A stretch of DNA of 64,000 nt from Eudorina sp. 2006-703-Eu-15 (GCA_003117195.1 BDSI01000064.1:310001-374000); one strand, 5' to 3'; shown: positions 13,015-25,561, counted from the first letter of the stretch. Notes: generated by a model from the letters alone, not told the origin. A program made the numbers and translations.

Positions 13015-16000
13015 ATGAGCGTTTGGCTGGTGGTTGGGTAAGGCGTCCATGGAATTGGTTGCACCATTCGTTATGGAGGCAGCTCAATGGCTTCGCGACT
13101 ATGTAACGGCAATCAGGGGTGGCAGGTGTGTCATGCTCGAAATGACTTTTTAACGTTGTAGATATTGAGGTGGCCAAGAAACTTGAATTATGGACCATCC
13201 GGGGGGTCACCGCATCGGGCGGGATCACCCGTAACAAACAAGTTGCTGACCTTGTCTGACGGAAACGACTACAGGTGGCATCCGTTTACATTTGTGGAGC
13301 GTAAAACTCGCGCTGCGACGAGGAACCGAACATGGTGCGCAGGGACTTCAGCAACGGGTTTGGTAGGGGAACCCATACCCCTGGACGCCCATTTCTATGT
13401 TGGCTGCCGTGCTTTGTCTACACGCGTGCAGACCAACCGGGGACAGGCTTTGTTGCCACACGAGTTGCTGCTCCAGTCATGACGCTGTTTGCTGCCCCCC
13501 GTGGATGGTATGCAGGGGACCAACCGGCACTATGCTGGCAGAGCTAGCAGAGCTTTCGCAGCAGCAGGAACACTGTCAAGTGATCTTTGTGAGCATGGAG
13601 GGGTTGTAAAGTAACGTGGTTAAGAGGATTGCGCACGCTATCAGCGAAGGAAACCATGCATCTGCGGATATGTTCACCGTTGTGTATCAAAGACGTCTGT
13701 ACTGGTACTGACTACACCTTCCAAACTACTGTCCACGTAGGCTGTGTTGGAATACCGCATTCGTAGCCCCGAGCACAAGTGGCTATGCGTGTACAAGGTG
13801 CGTGAGTTTCCGTGCAAAAGTGGGTCTGCGGAAATGTTCTGCAGTAAGCGTAAATGCGATGGTTCTCCGGATGGAACGCACAGCAGTGGCGGTGTTGGTA
13901 TAATTCAAATACGGGTATGTGCCAGGTCTGGGTGATGTGGGTCTTGGGTCTGAAGGTCTAAGTCATTTTCGAATTCCTTGGGCACCAACAGCTATCCGAT
14001 CCGAAGGGATGCATGCGGGCCTCTCCTATGCCTCCAGGCGCTGCAGGTGTTGGAGTACCTGATCCAGCGTGGCAGCGAGCACTGCTGCACCGCAGCGCAG
14101 GAGCTGCTCGTGCCGTTGGCGGCACTGCAGAATTTCGCATACGTGGGACCGGATCATAAAGACTACGGCCAGAACGTGCGGCTAAGGTGGGGTATCTTGG
14201 TGGTTCGGACATTGCATGGGAATCACTCACAGCCCGTCAGAAGCCCGCGTTCGGCACGCGCCTCGGGCTTGGTTGTGCGTTACCTTGTATCGTGTTGTAT
14301 GTACCTTCGCCTACGGCACGGAACCTTGTATTGTGTTGTATGTACCTTCGCCTACGCCACGGAAACGCTTTGGAGTCGGATTCGGTCCTGCAGACGCGTC
14401 TTTGGGACTGAGGGAACCACCGGTGTCCTGCCCTTGATTTCATGGTGTAGGGCTGAGGCTGTCAAGTCCTTGATCCTGGACACGGAGGGGCTTGCGCGGA
14501 AGCGGGCGCAGCTGGCAGCGCGAGCGGCAAACCTAAAGTTTGCTGGCTTCTCCAGGGAGGAGCTTTTGGCGGGGGCAGCGGGCGGCACCCCTGCGGCCTG
14601 TGTAAAGCCGGACGCACCGCCGACCTGCATCCCGGCGGCAGCGCAGACGACGGGGATCGTCGGCGATGGCAGCCCTGGTGGGGACGGTAACATCTCAGTG
14701 TCAGCTCCTGCAACGGCAACTCCTGGGAGTCCTTCGTCGGGACCGCTATCGCCGTCATCGTATAGGCCGCCGTCTGTGTTTCTTGTAAGTGGGAGAAAGG
14801 GGACAAGCAGCACGTGCGGCGACTTCGCCAAGCTTTAATGCTGATTGCAACAGGTGTGCGACCCCACAGACAACGGTTGGAACCCGCCATGACGCCTCTG
14901 ATGCTGATTTGCCCTTCGTACGGTATCCAATCGCAGGCCGCGTCAAATGCGCGCTCAGGGCAGGCAACGACTGCGCTGCGCGGTGCGGGCGAGACCAAGG
15001 GCATCACGTTCGAACAGAACAAACGGCAACTGGAGCAGCTGCGCCAGCTGACCCTGCTCGAGGTGCGTGCTCAACGCGGCGCGCATGACAGAGACAGCTC
15101 CGAAGATAATCTATGGTCTGGCGTTCACCGCCAGAAGTCGGGGTCGATACGCTGCGGGGACCCCACATGCGCGGCGTCCGTGCGATACGACTCTGCGCAG
15201 TGCCTCATGTCCCTGAACGCACGCGGGTTCCAGGACGCGGAAACCACGGATCAAACTGAAGTGCTCCTTAGCCTCGCCTCGCGCATGTTGATCCCTACAT
15301 CTCCGCCTTCCTCGCACGGCTGTCCTGCGCAGGGAAACCGCACCTGCGCAGACTGTGCGTCGACAGTCGCCGCGGCCCGACCCACGTGGGCCTCCATCAA
15401 CCTCGGCGTCTTCATCTGCATGCGCTGCGCCGGCATTCACCGTGGGCTTGGTGTGCATATCTCCAAGGTATGTTTGTTTGTTATAGAAGGAGACTGTCGG
15501 CCCGTGCAGCAAATACCGTAGATGAGCACACACGCGCTCTGTACGCCTTCTCCTGCGTCGGCACCGGCCTGCCCGCAGGTCCGCTCCACTACGCTGGACA
15601 CCTGGCTGCCGGAGCAGGTTGCCACGATGGCCCGGCTCGGCAATCGCAGGGTAAGCCATGCGGAGCGGGCGAGTGGGATGGGTGATGCGACAGCGTGTGT
15701 CAGCTGTTGCGCGCGTCACGCGCTTGCGTTCGTGTTTTAACGCCCGACGTCGTCTTGTTATCTGTCGCCGCAGGCAAACGCCCACTTCGAAGCGGAAATG
15801 GACCCTTCCCTGCGGCCGCAGCGCGATAACACCATTGAGTTGGAGCGCTTCATACGCCTCAAGGTGGATGGGCAAGGGAAAGCGCACGTCTGTGCGGCAA
15901 TGTGCGCGTGGGGTTACGAATTGCCGCACCTGTTCAATGCGCTCCGCACTGGTTCGGGATGGTCACTGGAGCGCGCGTGCTCGGTAACTGTACTTGCGGA

Positions 16001-17974
16001 GGCGCTGCACCTCGGGCCCTGTCGGCGGTCAGATTTGTCACGGGCGTCAAGTGAATTGGTAGCGATGTGCCGCATTCCTAACCGGGGCATCGTGCGCTCG
16101 ATCATGATTGCAGTACGCTGACAAGGTCTGGGCTGCCAAAGCGCCGTGGCCGCCCGAAGACGCTGAGGCGGCGCCTCAAGGGGCGGCGGCTCCGCCGGCC
16201 ATCACGGACGGGCGGCAGCCCAGCGTCACTCCACTGCGCGCACCACCGCCGCCGCTACCGGTCGCTAGCGCAGTCGATCGGAACCCCAAAGAACAGCCGT
16301 CGGCCTTGCCATCCGGCGCGGGTTCAACGGGGGGCGGTTTCGGGGATGCTCCGCCTGCTTGGCCTTCCACAGCCCCATCACTGAACCCGCCATCCTCGTC
16401 TCAGCCGAGCCACGGCCAGCCGCGGCCGGCGATAGCCAAGTCAGCGCAGGGTGTGGTGGGTACCCCGCAACCGTCGCCTGCGCCCGCGGGCAAGGGCGGG
16501 CCGGTGGTGCCGTTGCTGCCTCCGCCGCCTGCACCCCGGTCAGCAGGCGTGGGTCTGGGTTTCGGAGCGGGAGCTACCGAACAGCCGCGCGGACGCGAGG
16601 GCGGCGTCCTGGCCTCTCCGTCTGACCTCCTGCAGCTTGATACCGACAGTGACGACGATGGTGATGAGGGCGGCGGCATCGCGGATGCGCGGGCCGGCGC
16701 GGCAGGTAGGCACCGCATCGTGCTTTGAGGTACAAGGTATTCTTCTTCTCAATCGTACGAAGCTCGGCGTTCGTCCGTAAAGCTTAGGACATGACAAGAG
16801 GTGCTAAGATTGCAGTTGTCGTAATTGGCATATTGTAAGGCGCCTTCTTGCTCGGGCAACCCTTCTGCGGTTCAAGGCCACATGGGCTCTATCTCCTAAC
16901 TCGTATGAAGCGCGGCGCATTTAACCGCTGTCGACACCCATGTCATTTGCGATTTGTGCAGATGGCCCTGGTACAGGTAATGCTGCGCTGTGGGACCTGC
17001 TGGACCCCACCATGGACGTCATGACGTGGCTGGACCGTGTCGAGGACGCCCAGCACAAACAACAGCAGCAGCAGCTTCAGCAGCCGCCGCAGCAGAAACC
17101 ACATGAGCACCAACACGCGCAACACCACCGGACGCCGAGTGCCCCTGTCATTGGCGGCTTCGGATCTTCGGCCTTCATGCAGGCTGTCGCATCCGGCGAG
17201 GCTGCGCTGTCGGGGTTCCTGACCCCGCCGGTGGGCCATCCGCCGGCTGGCGCCGCTTGCGTAGGACAGGTGCCGGCGCGGCAGCTGTCCGGCGTGGGCG
17301 GTCCTGTGGCTGGTACGGCCCAGCCCGCTGGGGCTGCTGTTGCTTCAAACGGCCCAAGCAGCATGACCTCAACGCAGTCGATCATCATGACAGCGGAGTT
17401 CCCTGTGTACGACCTGCTTACACCGCTGCCGACAGGCGGCGGTGCGCCGATGTCTCGGCCGCCGGTGGTGGGGGGGGCCGCGAAGGGCAGCCAGACCGGC
17501 GCAGCACCGTGGCTGGTGTCCACGCCGCCGGGTTCCATGTCGCAGACGTGCCCGCCTGAATACCTCCGACAGCCGGCGGCGCCGCATTCGGCACCGGTGC
17601 TGCAGTCACAGCACATTGGCGCCAGTGGCAGAGGCTTATCGGTGACCGCAACCACAGCCACAACCCCGACTCCAGCACCTGCACCGCCCACCGCGGCGAG
17701 GGCTCTCAGCAACAGCCTGTCCTCGCAGCGGAACAGCGGCATGCGGTCCGCCGGCATGACGCGTGGCGATGGGATGGGCCTGCGGGCGGGCACAGCCGCA
17801 TCGGCCACCGCGCCCGCACCGGCAGTCGACCTTGACAATCTGCTGGCCATGCAGCTGGATGGCCTGGGGACCAGCCTGGCGGGTGGCTCGGGCGGGAGCA
17901 GCGTCAGTGCTGGGCGGCCCATCTGGCAGCCAGCCCCAGCAGCTGTGGGCACGGCCATTGGTGGCCGTCGCTGA
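13015..17974 (+). CDS. ENTH domain + ArfGAP domain fusion protein (putative clathrin-coat adaptor / Arf GTPase activator)
   Basis: Twelve exons in one continuous phase (904 aa): 13015-13037 (tentative), 13275-13334, 13516-13579, 13741-13797, 14038-14186, 14451-14784, 14937-15062, 15333-15467, 15579-15650, 15774-15863, 16114-16705, 16962-17974. Exons 2-6 encode an ENTH domain ([53 protein letters not shown]). ENTH domains bind phosphoinositides on budding membranes. Exons 7-11 encode an SMAP/AGD5-like ArfGAP. Its zinc finger CADC...CMRC has CX2C spacing, and the catalytic arginine falls in [12 protein letters not shown]; then come LDTWLPEQV and RFIRLKYADKVW. The tail is low-complexity with a clathrin-box motif LLQLD (about 16628), a Gln-rich run and LLDPT. 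The two domains are joined across intron 14785-14936 (GTAAGT..CAG, phase 0). The first exon (MSVWLVVG) is chosen only because phase fits; the true start may lie elsewhere. Confidence 0.85.
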
Positions 17975-20926
17975 GAGCGTTCACACACGCGGTCGGGCGG
18001 CTTGTTTTTCTAAGCACGCGCCCGATTGGAAGCGCGCCCGTGGGCAGCTATGAGCGCCACCGCACGGGCGTGGACGAAGTGAGGACGGCGTGCAGTTCGA
18101 GCAGCCGCGGCCTGCGGGTTTCTGCTGATGCGCTGAACGGTCTCCCGCGTTTGCGGCCCGCGCTGAGCTGTAAGGGCTGAGATTGCATGTTCAAGATATC
18201 GTCATGTGGGTCATGTTCGTCATGGCGTTGCCAACGGCTGGGCCTTATGGTGGTGCGCTTGGAGAGTAAGGGGGAAGCGGGAGAGAAAGTGGCAGAGGAT
18301 AAGGTCATGGTGGGGGTTTACATTGTCAGCCCGCTGCGCACTCCAGCCGAGGCCGAAGCCCGTGGGCGCACCTCAAGGACACGTTTTGTTTGTTACTTTG
18401 GTAAGCAGAGCTCGCCCTGGCACCTGAATGCGTGTGTGTTGACAGAATGCCTGGTGAATTCCGGTTGCCGTCTGCTTTTGTCCCACGAGCGTGCTCGCCT
18501 GACCAGTCGTGTCGGTTTGGAGGGAACCGTTCATAGGTGTTTGTATGTTTGTTGTTTACCGGATGTCAGCTCGCTGGGACACAGTCGAGCTGTTTACTGG
18601 ATGGCTGGGTCCGCGTGATGACGCGCACGACGTGGGGCGCATGAGGCAACGGACATACTCGCCTTCGTTTGGGTGTGGTATCAAAAGGCGAGTACCCCCC
18701 CCCCCCGCGCTCCCTGTGCCCCAAGCCTGGGCGAACATAATGACCACAGCACGCATCCTTGTGTTTCAGTTGCGCCAGCGAGTTGCGATGCGACGTGGAC
18801 GTGTCGATGCGTACGGTCGTCTAGGTAGGGGTCCTTGTCATTTGGTGCACGACGATGTTTTATCGAGGATATGTCCGTGTGTGTGCGCTCTGTGCCTGAT
18901 TGCGCGGGTTCGCACTCAAAATTCATTTATGGGAGCTGTGTCATGGCCAGCGAGCGGAGCCGTGGCATGCGGTTTCGTCAGTGACAGACACCGTCAATCA
19001 TGTCGGTCGCCATTCGCGCCGCGTGATGGCATTTCAGGGAGCGGCCTGTGCGGCCGCAAGGCACCTCGGCCGCGTACATACCCAAACTACAGAGACTGCG
19101 GGCCAGTGCGAGGTGAGGCCGGAGCGGTCCCAAGCTATACACATGGAGAAGGGTTGCATGAGTGAGCGTGGAGGCTGGTGCGGGACGCTGGGCATTGACA
19201 CGGAGCTGTCGTCTGATAAGGGTGCATTGAGCGCTGGAGATTCCGGGCATTTTGGGCTCTAGGCGGCATCGAATTTCTACACCCGGCGTTTGGACGAACG
19301 GCTTGATTCCAACACCGCGAAATAGTTGAAGAGGAGGGTCGATGGAGAGGTTGTGCCGGCGCTTTGTTCGTAGGGATACGGTGGTACGTTTCTTGGCGCT
19401 GCACAGTCCCGGTTTCGGAGTGTTTGCTGGGCCGTGTCGCGTTGGCACCTCGTCACGAGCGGGTGCGGCATGCCTGGCCGCGTGACGCCGCGTACGTGGG
19501 ACGTTTGTTTGTGTTGGCTCGTGGCGTGCTGAAGGGAGGAAGCGGCCATGTTTTGTATCAGTAGACTGTATAGAGGCCGCCTGCCTTGTTGCGTCGCAAC
19601 GCGGTTGGGGATCGGGGTGGTGGCAGTTTCACGGGTGCAAACGCATCTGGAGCCTCGGGGTCATCCGGCGTGTGCCGCTGCTTGGTAGTGCTTTGTTAGC
19701 TTTCTAAGGGGCCCAGTCGCTCGCTCTGGCATGGTCCAACGCATAACGTTTAGTCGTAGCGCGCAGAGCGGGTCTGTAGCGATCTATGCATTGATTGGGT
19801 TCGCGTGGCGGGTTTTGTGCGAGGGACGCGTGCTTGTTGTCGAATACCGGGCATCGCTCTACAACTCCGCAGTCAGCCCAGCCCGAGCGCCGTTTCCCGT
19901 CTGCGTCTGATTGGTTCGGACGCGTGTTGCGCCAGAGTGGATCAGTGGGGTTTAGCCTGCCTTGCCTAAGTGGTTGTGCACCACAGCCAGCGGCAGGAGG
20001 ACGCTTCGCGAACGAGATGACGCCGGGGCGAGCAAAAAGCATCCAGGGGCAGCAATTTCTGGGACTCCCACCACTGGTGGCCACCGACCATGTGCCCCCG
20101 CTTCCGATCGCCCCACCCGCATCGCGTCCCATCGTCCCTGGTTAGTAAGACCCGAACTAAAATAAACCTAAGCACGACAAACGTTGGTCCGGTTGGCATC
20201 GGCTTCCCTGGCGTCGTGAGGCCGTATTGCGCTCGTGTGCGTCAAGATGGGAATGCGTGATAGGTAGGCTGTCGGAGCACGGCAATGCCGTTGCCCGTGC
20301 GCTTCCCGCGCGCGCCGGTTCGGACGCTACTGCACGCAGACCGAGACCGTAGTTTGGGCGGCATGCCGTGTTGCTGTTCAGCGAGAAGGCGTTTGGGTGC
20401 TGCGTGAGCATGTTACTTGTAACAGCCCACTGCAGGGAACGTTTTGAGGATCATCGGTCTGCACCTGCACATATCAATGGGCAGCGCATGTGTCAGGGGA
20501 GATCGCGTCTTCGCGAGGCAGCCGTGTCCCTTGCAAGCAGCGACAGTGTTGCTTGGGCCGTCTTGGGCGGCACGTGCGGTGCGGTACAGGCCCCAGCAGT
20601 CATCAGCCGCATCAGCCGATGCTGTGGTCAGCGTGCTGTGCCGACTGCCCAACCTTTCCAGGGGGTCGACCCAGCAACAAGCGAAAACAATGCAAAATTT
20701 ATTACAATGATAGGAGATAATAGTTCAAGGTTGGTTACAATTTCACAGTGTGCACGTCATTTCATTTTTGCAACCGACGCAGCGGAGTTGTTGCCTCGAC
20801 CGCAGCTTGCGTCGAGCATGCCGCCGACGGCATCTGACCGAGTTTTAACTTTTAAATTGTATAAATTAATGTTTAATCGTAATTCTGAATTGAATCGATA
20901 CAGTCTGTGCGTCGTCGTTGGGCGCG
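17975..20926. other. Intergenic, no gene recognised
   Basis: The first 200 bp are probably 3' UTR. The rest has only short or low-quality reading frames on both strands. The 20690-20900 part is clearly A/T-rich (runs such as TTTAAATTGTATAAATTAATG) and probably holds the promoter of the BTB gene. Confidence 0.5.
18169..18173 (+). terminator. TGTAA poly(A) signal, ENTH-ArfGAP gene
   Basis: TGTAA, the volvocine polyadenylation signal, occurs 195 bp after the stop codon of the ENTH-ArfGAP gene and is the first copy downstream. Confidence 0.55.
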
Positions 20927-23504
20927 ATGGTGCTTTCGAACGTCGCCGCGGCGCTTGACTCGTTGTTCGGAAGCGAGACAGATTCAGACTGCCTCATAAC
21001 ATTTTATCTTGAAGGAGGGTCAGAATACTATGACAACAGCGGCACAGGAGTGCGAAGCGACGATCAGCGCCCTTGTCAGGCTTCACACGGCGTTGCGAAC
21101 AAATCGCTGTGCGAGCCGTCTCGGCGGCCAGCAGGCACCCCGCTTGGCAAACCTCTACCTGGCCACAAACTCATCCTCCGCCATGCTTCCGAACGCTTCA
21201 GAGCCCAGGTGAGGTCCCCCGCCAGGCGTTCTTCGCCGCAGAACACGTGTGGTGAATTCAACCGCTGCTGGGGACCTGCCGCGAGGGACGGACATGTTGC
21301 CGTACATGCCGTGGAGCAAAACGTCACGGGACAGTTGCCGTGCACCTCATACGAGCAAGTAGAACACACACGTGTTTTCCCTAACACACGTTTATACGGC
21401 AACGTGGTTAATAAACCCTGGTCGCGCTTCCCCCACGGCGCAGCTAGACCGCTGGAGCGGACTTGGCCCCGAAACACACACACGCGCTGGCACTGCTGCT
21501 ACTGCTACTGCTGCTGCTGCTGCTACTGCTACTGCTGCTGGCGCCGCTGGTGCTGCCCGAGATCCCGCCGTCTCTGACCCGGGGACGCGCCCCATCGCCT
21601 CCACGTCGCCGGTCTTCGCCCCTCCGTCAGCCAAGAGCAGCAGCAACCACCAGCACCACACGGTCGCCGGCGGCTCCTGCATCCATTCCGGCGGCAGTGG
21701 GTGCTGCTGCTGCTGCTGCTGCTGCGGCGGCGGCGGCGGCTCGGCGGCCGCTCGCCGCGTCCTGGAGCTCTGCATCCCCCTGGGTGACGACGAGGAACTG
21801 CCGGCCGCCCTGGCCGCCCTCGAGTTCGCCTACACAGGCCGACTGCGGACGCGCAACGTGCGCGAGCTGCTGGCGTTACGGCGGCAGGGCTGCTACCTAC
21901 AAATCGAGGGCTGCGCTCCGGCCTGCGACGCCGTACTGCGCGAGCTACTGTCGGCCCCGGGCGGCGCCGTCGCCGGTTCTGCTGCCGCCACCACCACCGC
22001 CGCCGCCGCCACCGCGGGGGGTATATACCTGGCCACCGGTGTTGGGATGACTGCAGCGGCTGCACTGGCAGCTGCCATCACATCAGAGGCGGTAACCGCC
22101 GCGGCACCAACTGCTGCTACTGCTACTTCTACTGCTACTGTCGCCGCGCTGGAGTTGTTCGGTTACGAGCACCTGTGGCCTGACCCCGCCGAAGAACCCG
22201 GTTTCGGAGCCGTCGTGGACCTCGCCAAGCCGCTCCTGGTGTCGTACTTTGGGGACGCCCTCGCCGTACTCAACTGCGCCGCGCTGCGGCAGGCGTTCCT
22301 CGAGTTGCCGCCCCTGGGCCTCGAGACGCTGCTGGAATCGGACGACCTCAGGACCGACTGCGAGTCTACGGTCCTGCTGCTGCTGGCGACGTGGATGCAG
22401 GAGAACTACGACCGCACCGACGCGCCGACCCGCCTCGCCCTGAGCCGCCACATCCGATTGACGCAGCTGTGTCGCCCACACCTGCACTACCTGCTGCCCG
22501 CCCTGGCGCGGAACTTCGAGGCGGCGGCGGCGGCGGCGGCGGCGGCGGGGGCGGCGCCCGCGGCCCAGGCGCAGCTGACCCCCGGCGCCGATTGGTTCCC
22601 GCTGACGGTCCTGGAAGCCGCGTTCCTCGCCCGCTACGCCGGTGCGACCGCGAGCGAGCGCGTGGAGCTTGAGGCTTCCGTACAGGGCTTGTACGACCTC
22701 AGCTCGCCCGCTTACAGCCTCCGCCGCCGCGCTGCGTGCCTCCAGCAACCCGCGTCTTCATCAACCGTGCCATCCCTGGCCCCACCACGCTTGCCGATGT
22801 GCCATACCACGTCCCGTACTTTCACGTGGTGTGTACGATACCAGGAGCTGGCGGCGCAGCTAGACGACCGACCGCAGCTGGGCGTGGGTGCGGCCTTCGT
22901 GGTCGACGGCGACGGTGACGTCGTCGACGTCGTCGGCGGCGGCAAGTTCGCGCAGCGGATCGTGTGGGGCGGGTACGAGTGGACCCTAGCGCTGATGCAC
23001 TGGCAGGGTGAGGACTCGGCCATGCTGGGCTTGTTCTGCCGCCTGCCGGAGGCATACCGGGTGGCCCCCAACCAGCTGCATTACACCCTGCCGGATGCGG
23101 TGGGCAGCCGAGTGGCACTGTCCGTACACTGTTCGTACGGCGACACGCGCTGGGAGGACCACGTGACGTCGCCGCCGCGGACCTGCCGTATAACCACCGG
23201 GGCCGCCTGGGTGTGGGCGGATGCGCTGCCGCTCCGGCGGCCGTGGGGCGATCCCGAGGCGGGGGCCGCTGCGCCTTCCAGCGGCGGCGCCGCCTCCGCC
23301 TCAGCAGCAGCAGCAGCAAAAACAGGGGTCTACGGCGGCCGCGGCGGCGGCGGTGGTGGTGGTGGTGGTGGTGGCGGTGCGCACAGCGGCGCCGGCAGGC
23401 GGCAGGGCGCTGCGGGTGGGGCCGCGGGCGGCGGGGTGGGCGCGGGTTACGTGCGGGGGGGCTATATCTCCGGGTCGCTGCGGCTGCTGGCGCCACCGGC
23501 TTAG
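20927..23504 (+). CDS. BTB/POZ-BACK domain protein (volvocine BTB family)
   Basis: Two exons, 20927-21208 and 21444-23504, phase-0 junction, 780 aa. The BTB/POZ fold is recognisable from PLPGHKLILRHASERFRAQ (exon 1 end) joined to LDRWSG, then RRVLELCIPLGDDEELPAAL, FAYTGRL and GCYLQIEGCAPACDAVL. A second conserved region (LELFGYEHLWPD, FGDALAVLNCAAL, LLESDDLRTDCESTVLLLL, TWMQENYDRTD) matches a BACK-like module seen in BTB substrate adaptors. The C-terminal third (FAQRIVWGGYEWTLALMHWQ, LHCSYGDT-like segment VHCSYGDTRWEDH) looks folded but is not a family I can name. The protein carries long Ala, Cys, Gly and Ser runs encoded by GCN/GGN repeats. A role as a cullin-3 adaptor is inference from the BTB domain only. 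A small in-frame intron around 22730-22840 cannot be excluded. Confidence 0.82.
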
Positions 23505-24035
23505 GTACGGCACATGAGGTACGGCACACGAGACGCTTGGTTGCGGTATTAGGCACGAGCGTGCGAGCTGCGCCGCAGCGCAGTCGGACGCAGTGCCGTA
23601 CAATGCTGGCCGATGGTCATACGGTAAACCTCACGAGCGCTCTGGAAGAGTCTGTCTTCACCCGGACCAGGGACGCGTCGCTCGCTGCACGCCTCTGCGC
23701 ATGTCGCCGCGCAGTGTGTACGGGCACATTAAGGTACGGCAGGCCAGCAGCCCAATGCAGTGACGTCCTCCCTCAGTACGGGCGCTCCAGAGACTTTTGC
23801 GCCGCCCGCTTGATCCTGCGGATGAGCTGGGGACAATGCACACCACGGACGCGCGGACGGGGGTGGGGGACTACAACCCACAAGGAGTCGAAAGGAATGA
23901 TATCACCTTCGTGTCACGGGACGCAGTACAGTGTCTCACAAAATGCTTTGCCCGGTCTTCCAGCTAGGGCGTCACTGCGCCCGCCGCCGGCAATGTATGT
24001 GTGGCGCAAGAGCGTCACGTCTGTCTGTGCGAATG

Positions 24036-24192
24036 TGCGGGTGAATGGATGAGATTGGATCCTTAGTTGGCAGGATCAACCGCCTTGGACCCTCGGTTCG
24101 TATGGCGTAGGTGCTGTGCGCTGATAGTTGAAGGTGTGCTACACATAATACAAACCGCGACATAAGCCTTAGTACAGGGCCCGGAAGCCATT
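24036..24192 (+). repeat. Dispersed repeat R1, copy 1
   Basis: About 155 bp, matching the reverse complement of 63505-63662 over almost its full length with scattered substitutions. Conserved blocks include GGATCCTTAGTTGGCAGGAT, CAACCGCCTTGGACCCTCGG, GGTTGAAGGTGT (one mismatch), ACCGCGACATAA and CAGGGCCCGGAAGCC. The two copies are inverted relative to each other and about 39 kb apart. Class unknown; no terminal inverted repeat was found. Confidence 0.8.
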
Positions 24193-24410
24193 ACAAGCTG
24201 TATGTGACGGTACTACATCTCATGTCACAGAGCTGGTGGATGTCCCTAATAATGCGTAATGGTAGTGTTGCCCCGCTGCGCGCCTCTGCTTGCTTCGGTG
24301 TCTGGCTGGGTGGGGTCATGGCCCGGTGTGTTTTTGGGTGCGGCGTTGAGGTGTGGAGGTGTCCTGCCGCCTTGGCGGTGGGGCCTGCTGGGGCTTGCCC
24401 TGGTATACAC

Positions 24411-24572
24411 CGGTGATCCCTTTGGGGTCCGCTGTAACGTTCATTCATTCATTCAATGCGTGAAGGGCAGTCGGGGGCGCGGAAGCAAGGGCCGGCGAGG
24501 TTCGGTTCGGGATGTTCAATCGTGTTGTGCAACTCCCCACACGTCGTCCGCTGTAACGTTCATTCATTCACG
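24411..24572 (+). repeat. Fragments of dispersed repeat R2 (TCCGCTGTAACGTTCATTCATT)
   Basis: Two pieces, at 24411-24456 and 24541-24572, share GTCCGCTGTAACGTTCATTC. They correspond to the 3' half of the R2 copies at 25501, 32901, 33020 and 51957. Confidence 0.7.
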
Positions 24573-24975
24573 TCGTGGCTTTGTGAAACTTGCAAACCAA
24601 ACGCTACGGGTTCCGCCCGCGTGACCTCGCTGATACCGTTCAAAGACCACGCCCGGGCTTCCCCCTTATGTCTGAGCAAAATGACCGTAGTACGACACGG
24701 TACGGCAAGTAGCCCTCAGCAGTGAGGCCAGCACACCATGAGTGCCCGCAGATGTCTGACCGCAGCACCACGTTCCAGCTTCAGCAGATTTAGCAGCAGC
24801 AGCAGCTCGACACCGCCAGATGCGGGTGGCTCGCTTGCTTGCATGCATCCGTACATCGCCTCGAAGGACGTACTCGAACCCCCATATCAGGGCGCCTAGC
24901 CAGGAACCTATGACGCCTAGGGGCCTTATGGCACACAACCACAAATAAACAGTCGGGGTAACCTGGCCGGCGGGC

Positions 24976-25228
24976 GGCCCGACCAGGGTGGCTATCTTAA
25001 GATATAAATATATATTCGGCCGAAAACCTTGCGTTTTGATAGATACTTTCCCTCGGTGGGAAAATGGGGTTTTAGATACTTATGGCCTCTCGGACGGGGA
25101 AAAGCCCCCTTTGAGTAGATAAAATGCCGGCAAAAGCTCCCTCCGACAGATACTTTCAGCAAGATTGGGCAAGGATTATCTCCGGCCGTAGATACTCTGC
25201 AAAATAAGATAGCCACCCTGGGCCCGAC
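24976..25228. mobile_element. hAT-type MITE, copy 1, with 8-bp target-site duplication
   Basis: The element is 24984-25220 (237 bp). Its ends form inverted repeats CAGGGTGGCTATCTTA / TAAGATAGCCACCCTG. It is flanked by a perfect 8-bp duplication GGCCCGAC (24976-24983 and 25221-25228). CAGGG termini and 8-bp duplications are hallmarks of hAT transposons. There is no open reading frame, so it is non-autonomous. The interior is A/T-rich with repeated TAGATACTTTC / GTAGATACTC words. Confidence 0.93.
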
Positions 25229-25500
25229 GGCCGAGTGGAGTCCCTTCTACAACCACTCCAAAAGGGCCATATGAATGAAAAAGGCCACGAAACGCCATGA
25301 ATGAAGTCTCAGAGCAGGCAGTACAGCGGCGCTACCGGTACGACGGTACGGCATGTTCATCACGAGCTACACCCTCCACTCACAGGCAAGCAGGGAATGG
25401 CCAATAACTGCATTTATGCCTAGGGCGGACGAGTGGAAGGGGCGGGCGCGGGTGCGTGGGTGGGTTCCTCAGCTGGGATCGACAAAGCAACCACTATCAT

Positions 25501-25561
25501 GGTGAGGAAGCTTCGGCTGTCACCGATGACCCGCGGGGTCCGCTGTAACATCCTTAATAAT
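25501..25561 (+). repeat. Dispersed repeat R2, copy 1
   Basis: About 60 bp: GAGGAAGCTTCGGCTGTCAC, then CGATGACCCGCGGGGTCCGC, then TGTAACATCCTTAATAAT. Near-identical copies at 32901-32964, 33020-33093 (diverged) and 51957-52018, all on the + strand. Every copy except the diverged one keeps TGTAA. Confidence 0.85.

Noticed and set aside
17077..17988. 303-codon minus frame opposite the last ENTH-ArfGAP exon
   Set aside because: Antisense shadow of a GC-rich low-complexity exon that is joined in phase to the ArfGAP exons.
23213..24052. 279-codon plus frame overlapping the BTB gene end
   Set aside because: Shadow of the GC-rich 3' end of the BTB exon; no recognisable protein features.
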